Shown one piece after another: positions 6,357 through 9,056 of a DNA stretch of 9,056 bases (positions are counted from its first letter, which is position 1; every line of letters starts with the position of its first letter). This stretch comes from an uncultured Thermoguttaceae bacterium (GTDB lineage Bacteria > Planctomycetota > Planctomycetia > Pirellulales > Thermoguttaceae): positions 1 to 9,056 of the forward strand of contig CAKVCP010000089.1 in assembly GCA_934725735.1 (NCBI GenBank). The letters are read 5' to 3'. The notes beneath the pieces are model-generated. The model did no database searches, was not told the DNA's origin, and saw only the letters and a program-made list of their open reading frames with translations. The position numbers and the translations under genes are program-made.

Positions 6357-7556
6357 ATGGCTAAAGAAGTTTTCGAACGTACAAAGCCGCACGTTAATGT
6401 CGGTACCATCGGACACATCGACCACGGTAAGACCACTCTTACCTCCGCGATTCTTGCGGTTCAGGCTACGAAAGGCCTCGCGGTTGTTAAGTCCTACGCT
6501 GATATCGCTAAGGGCGGTACCGTACGCGACGCTTCCAAGACCGTTACCATCGCTGCGGCGCACGTCGAATACGAAACCGAAAAGCGTCACTACGCTCACA
6601 TCGACTGCCCTGGCCACGCTGACTTCATCAAAAACATGATCACCGGCGCGGCTCAGATGGACGGCGCGATCCTCGTCGTTTCCGCTGTCGACGGCCCCAT
6701 GCCCCAGACCGCTGAACACGTCCTCCTCGCTCACCAAGTCAACGTTCCGAAACTCGTCGTCTTCCTTAACAAGTGCGACCTTGTCGACGACGCTGAACTT
6801 CTCGACCTCGTCGAACTCGAAGTTCGTGAACTCCTCTCCAAGCACGACTTCGACGGCGACAACGTCACCGTTATCCGCGGCGCGGCTCTTCCCGCTCAGC
6901 AGAATCCTTCCGATCCTGCCGCCTCCAAGTGCATCTCCGAGCTCATGGACGCTATCGACAACGATATTCCCGAGCCCCAGCGCGAAATTGACAAGCCCTT
7001 CCTTCTCGCGATCGAAGACGTCTTCTCCATCGAAGGTCGTGGTACCGTCGCTACCGGTCGTATCGAACGCGGCGTAATCCATGTCGGCGACGCCGTCGAA
7101 ATCGTCGGTCTCCAGGCTGAACCCCTCAAGACGACCTGCACGGGCGTTGAAATGTTCAAGAAGTCCATGGAAGAAGGTCAAGCTGGCGATAACGTCGGTC
7201 TTCTTCTCCGCGGTATCAAGCGCGAAGATATCCAGCGCGGTCAGGTCATCGCCAAGCCCGCTACCATCACGCCTCATATGGACTTTGAAGCCGACGTCTA
7301 TATCCTCTCCAAGGAGGAAGGTGGTCGTAGCACCCCGTTCATGTCCGGTTATCGTCCTCAGTTCTTCTTCCGTACCACCGACGTTACCGGTACGATCAAG
7401 CTTCCTGAAGGCGTCCAGATGTGCATGCCCGGCGACCACGTCAAGATGACCGTCGAGCTCATCAGCCCCATCGCTATGGAACAGAACGCTCGTTTCGCTA
7501 TCCGCGAAGGTGGCAAGACGGTCGGTTCCGGCGTCGTTACCGCGATCACCAAGTGA
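6357..7556 (+). CDS. tuf: Translation elongation factor Tu
   Basis: 399 residues, normal for bacterial EF-Tu. It binds GTP and brings aminoacyl-tRNA to the ribosome A site. The G domain (~1-205) carries G1 GHIDHGKT (19-26), G3 DCPGH (83-87), G4 NKCD (138-141) and a G5-like RGAAL (174-178). Beta-barrel domains 2 and 3 follow, with EDVFSIEGRGTVATGR and SGYRPQFFFRTTDVTG, and the end FAIREGGKTVGSGVVTAITK. Switch I is unusual: the common RGITI is KTVTI (61-65), preceded by AKGGTVRD (51-58); the Mg-binding threonine is kept. I recall this form from Pirellula-like planctomycetes, so it is a lineage mark, not damage. AAGGAG lies six bases before the ATG. Codon use (GGT, CGT, GCT, ACC, ATC) looks tuned for high expression compared with the Hsp70 gene. 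The stop TGA is at 7554-7556. It follows five tRNA genes and shares their transcript. Confidence 0.98.
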   Translation: MAKEVFERTKPHVNVGTIGHIDHGKTTLTSAILAVQATKGLAVVKSYADIAKGGTVRDASKTVTIAAAHVEYETEKRHYAHIDCPGHADFIKNMITGAAQMDGAILVVSAVDGPMPQTAEHVLLAHQVNVPKLVVFLNKCDLVDDAELLDLVELEVRELLSKHDFDGDNVTVIRGAALPAQQNPSDPAASKCISELMDAIDNDIPEPQREIDKPFLLAIEDVFSIEGRGTVATGRIERGVIHVGDAVEIVGLQAEPLKTTCTGVEMFKKSMEEGQAGDNVGLLLRGIKREDIQRGQVIAKPATITPHMDFEADVYILSKEEGGRSTPFMSGYRPQFFFRTTDVTGTIKLPEGVQMCMPGDHVKMTVELISPIAMEQNARFAIREGGKTVGSGVVTAITK

Positions 7557-7571
7557 TTTTGCCCAAATAAC

Positions 7572-7598
7572 TAGGCGCGTTGCGCTGTAACGCGCCTA
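7572..7598 (+). other. Stable hairpin between tuf and tRNA-Trp
   Basis: A perfect ten-pair stem, TAGGCGCGTT (7572-7581) with AACGCGCCTA (7589-7598), around the loop GCGCTGT, 15 bases after the tuf stop. No T-run follows (ATGACGATAT), so termination by itself is unlikely. It may protect the 3' end of the tuf message or mark a cut that frees tRNA-Trp. Confidence 0.6.
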
Positions 7599-7630
7599 TG
7601 ACGATATGGCGCTTAGCCAGGTCGTCGAAT

Positions 7631-7703
7631 AGGGGAGTCGTCCAATTGGTAGGGCCCCGGTCTCCAAAACCGGTTGTTGGGGGTTCGAGTCCCTTCTCCC
7701 CTG
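7631..7703 (+). tRNA. tRNA-Trp (anticodon CCA)
   Basis: 73 bases. The acceptor AGGGGAG pairs with CTCCCCT, discriminator G, as usual for tRNA-Trp. The anticodon arm CCGGT-CTCCAAA-ACCGG gives CCA, which reads UGG. The T arm contains GGTTCGAGTCC. The terminal CCA is not encoded. tRNA-Trp between tuf and secE is a common bacterial arrangement; the rpmG gene often found there is absent. Confidence 0.97.
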
Positions 7704-7719
7704 CTCACATGATCAGTAT

Positions 7720-7760
7720 GCGCTTGTTACGAAATTATTTTGTACGAGCGCTTTTTTTTT
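7720..7760 (+). terminator. Strong intrinsic terminator after tRNA-Trp
   Basis: GCGCTTGT (7720-7727) pairs with the ACGAGCGC arm (7744-7751, one G-U pair). After one bulged T the helix continues with ACGAAA against TTTTGT around a short loop. Nine T follow at once (7752-7760). It closes the tRNA-tuf-tRNA-Trp unit and separates it from secE. Confidence 0.85.
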
Positions 7761-7764
7761 AATT

Positions 7765-7801
7765 ACGGCGCGTCGTTCTCTCGCATGATCCTTCGCGCCG
7801 T
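7765..7801 (+). promoter_or_regulatory. GC-rich hairpin in the secE leader
   Basis: ACGGCGCG (7765-7772) pairs perfectly with CGCGCCGT (7794-7801) around a 21-base loop, ending six bases before the secE ribosome site. It begins right after the T-run of the preceding terminator. No T-run follows. It may be a 5' stabilising or control structure of the secE-nusG message. I saw no convincing promoter between 7760 and 7820, so how secE is transcribed is open. Confidence 0.45.
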
Positions 7802-7819
7802 CGGCACGGAGTCCATATT

Positions 7820-8215
7820 ATGTCAAGCTTCTTTAAAGAGCTCGTCTCTACGAATCTCTATAAAAGTTCTCAAGGCCGCATCGCTCGCCGACTCACCTTT
7901 ATTGGTCTCTCCGTCGTCTTCATCCTTTGGGGATACAGCATCTGGCGAGCCGCCTCTTTCGGATCACAAGCGTCCGGAATCCTCGCCGCCGTCGTCGCTG
8001 TCGCCGGTATCTGGGCTTCCTTCCGCGCTATTCAGTTCCCCGTTTTCGCCGACTTCCTCGTCTCCGTCGAAGCCGAAATGTCCAAGGTCTCTTGGCCTAC
8101 GAAGTCCGAACTCTTTGCTAATACCAAAGTCGTTCTCCTATTCATGTTCCTCTTTACCGTCCTCATCTTCCTCTACGACTGCGTCTTCAGAGGATTCTTC
8201 GGGCTCTTTAGCTGA
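7820..8215 (+). CDS. secE: Preprotein translocase subunit SecE
   Basis: 131 residues. SecE clamps SecY in the SecYEG channel of the inner membrane. The conserved amphipathic stretch is FLVSVEAEMSKVSWPTKSEL (79-98), with the family mark KVSWPT, followed by the essential membrane helix at ~103-122 (VVLLFMFLFTVLIFLYD). Two more membrane segments lie before it, at ~25-42 and ~51-70. The protein is thus a long three-helix form like that of Escherichia coli (127 residues), not the ~60-residue one-helix form of most bacteria. The ATG is set by GGAG (7808-7811), eight bases upstream. nusG starts 47 bases after the stop on the same strand, so the two probably share a message. A third frame over the same bases (7740-8258) is a shadow. 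Confidence 0.93.
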   Translation: MSSFFKELVSTNLYKSSQGRIARRLTFIGLSVVFILWGYSIWRAASFGSQASGILAAVVAVAGIWASFRAIQFPVFADFLVSVEAEMSKVSWPTKSELFANTKVVLLFMFLFTVLIFLYDCVFRGFFGLFS

Positions 8216-8262
8216 TCGATTCTTTGGCGACTCAGGCTCTCAATATTTAAAGGAGTGAATCT

Positions 8263-8856
8263 ATGGCTACGGTTTACGAAGGCGACGAAATCGATAATGG
8301 CGAACCGAAGGTTCCGCAATGGTATATCCTCAAGTGTCAAGTCAACCGTGAAAATCGCGTTAAAAAGGAACTTGACCGGAGAATTAAAGCTTCTGGGCTC
8401 GATAAATTCGTCGAAGAAGTTTACGTTCCCGTCGAACGCGTGAAGGAATTCGCCAAAAACGGAAAGCAGCATGAAGTTGAACGCAAGCTCTACCCCGGCT
8501 ATATCATGGTCAAAATGATCCTGAATGAAGACACGTGGTATCTCATGCGTGAAACGAACGGCGTCGGCGACTTCGCCGGGACTGGCGGCAAGCCGATGCC
8601 CGCGCTCGAGGCGGACGTCCAGAGATTCCTCGCTTTTAAAGACGTCGATTCTCAGGCTAAACCGCGCGTTGAAATCCCGTATGAAGTCAACGAACATGTG
8701 AAGATTATCGACGGCGCTTTCAAAGATACCGACGGCGTCGTGACCGCGATCAATCCAGCGCTAGGGAACGTTACGGTCAACGTCAAGATGTTCGGTCGCG
8801 ACACCAGCTTGACTCTCGAATACTGGCAGGTGGAAAAGGTCGGTTCGGAGAACTGA
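8263..8856 (+). CDS. nusG: Transcription termination/antitermination protein NusG
   Basis: 197 residues, close to the usual 175-200. NusG binds RNA polymerase through its NGN domain and Rho or ribosomal protein S10 through its KOW domain. The NGN domain spans ~18-128: WYILKCQVNRE (20-30), VPVERVKEF (55-63), KLYPGYIMVKM (75-85) and VGDFAGTGGKP (101-111), where most bacteria have a VTGFVG-like sequence. The KOW domain spans ~140-195: NEHVKIIDGAFKDTDGVV (143-160), then a VNVKMFGRDTSLTLEY strand pair. A 17-residue acidic N-terminal tail (YEGDEIDNGEP) precedes the first strand. AAAGGAG (8249-8255) lies seven bases before the ATG. It follows secE, as in most bacteria, but rplK does not appear in the next 200 bases. 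Confidence 0.96.
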   Translation: MATVYEGDEIDNGEPKVPQWYILKCQVNRENRVKKELDRRIKASGLDKFVEEVYVPVERVKEFAKNGKQHEVERKLYPGYIMVKMILNEDTWYLMRETNGVGDFAGTGGKPMPALEADVQRFLAFKDVDSQAKPRVEIPYEVNEHVKIIDGAFKDTDGVVTAINPALGNVTVNVKMFGRDTSLTLEYWQVEKVGSEN

Positions 8857-8905
8857 CGACGCGGTTGGCAAGGGCGTTTTGAGCGCATTCAACAAAAGGG
8901 CGTCG
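8857..8905 (+). other. Weak inverted repeat after nusG
   Basis: CGACGC (8857-8862) can pair with GCGTCG (8900-8905) around a long loop that itself contains TTTTG and CAAAA arms. No T-run follows directly, so it is not a convincing terminator. The T-run at 8945-8951 has no proper stem in front of it. Confidence 0.25.
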
Positions 8906-8928
8906 CGCATCCATTGGAAGGCGGGGTC

Positions 8929-8956
8929 TTGTGACGACGTCTTCTTTTTTTATTAT
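8929..8956 (+). promoter_or_regulatory. Promoter-like pair near the right edge
   Basis: TTGTGA (8929-8934), a 16-base spacer with a T-run, and TATTAT (8951-8956; five of six -10 matches). If real, transcription would start near 8963 and serve a gene beyond the window, possibly the ribosomal protein operon (rplK) that usually follows nusG. Confidence 0.35.
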
Positions 8957-9056
8957 GGGGCCTCGATTGCCGACGTCAGGCGCTTCTAAAGAAGAGACCG
9001 AAGATAAACAGGGAAGACTAGTGAAATTGGAGAAAAATAGAGACGCAGATGAAGGG
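8931..9056 (+). CDS. Open frame running off the right edge, unrecognised
   Basis: From GTG at 8931 (or the in-frame ATG at 8955) the frame stays open to the window edge, giving MGPRLPTSGASKEETEDKQG and further charged residues, ~34 codons from the ATG. GGAAGG lies nine bases before the GTG; no ribosome site precedes the ATG. It does not resemble the start of ribosomal protein L11, the usual neighbour. The promoter-like pair overlaps both starts, so either this is a gene start or it is untranslated leader; I favour leader slightly. Confidence 0.22.
   Translation, partial: MTTSSFFIMGPRLPTSGASKEETEDKQGRLVKLEKNRDADEG

Noticed and set aside
6276..7439. 387-codon minus-strand frame opposite tuf
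   Set aside because: It is the antisense of a strongly codon-biased EF-Tu gene, a well-known source of long false frames.
7740..8258. 172-codon serine- and proline-rich frame overlapping secE
   Set aside because: Low-complexity shadow frame; secE has the conserved KVSWPT motif, membrane helices and ribosome site.

Overview
The window reads as a piece of bacterial chromosome, most likely from a planctomycete of the Pirellulales type. Three things point there. The EF-Tu has a KGGTVRD...KTVTI stretch in switch I in place of the usual RGITI, which I recall from Pirellula-like EF-Tu proteins. A secreted-type Gfo/Idh/MocA protein and a DUF4832-type glycosidase-like protein sit close together, a common planctomycete setting. 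An Hsp70 with a DUF3731-like tail lies next to them. This placement rests on memory of the families, not on a search.

Layout. Positions 3-914 (+) hold the 3' part of a glycosidase-like gene cut by the window edge. It converges on a Gfo/Idh/MocA oxidoreductase gene at 999-2225 (-), and a bidirectional terminator lies between them. Upstream of the oxidoreductase on the same strand is a 1010-residue Hsp70-family gene at 2343-5375 (-). The region 5376-5686 is divergent: it carries a probable leftward promoter for the Hsp70 gene and a good rightward promoter (TTGACG-16-TAAAAT) for a tRNA cluster. The cluster is Thr(UGU), Tyr(GUA), Tyr(GUA), Gly(UCC), Thr(GGU), then tuf at 6357-7556, tRNA-Trp, secE at 7820-8215 and nusG at 8263-8856. 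The last 200 bases hold no recognised gene, only a promoter-like pair and an open frame running off the edge.

The right half is translation and core-transcription machinery in a very old order: thr-tyr-gly-thr tRNAs before tuf, then secE and nusG, as in the thrU-tyrU-glyT-thrT-tufB-secE-nusG region of Escherichia coli. EF-Tu delivers the charged tRNAs, SecE is a core subunit of the SecYEG channel, and NusG couples RNA polymerase to Rho and the ribosome. A strong intrinsic terminator between tRNA-Trp and secE suggests that the tuf unit and the secE-nusG unit are transcribed at different levels. None of the six tRNA genes encodes its CCA end.

The left half is accessory. Its most unusual point is the oxidoreductase, whose last ~78 residues look like the periplasmic domain of ExbD/TolR, a combination I do not know from this family. 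I saw no CRISPR array, insertion sequence, prophage or defence system, and the right half is ordinary housekeeping DNA.
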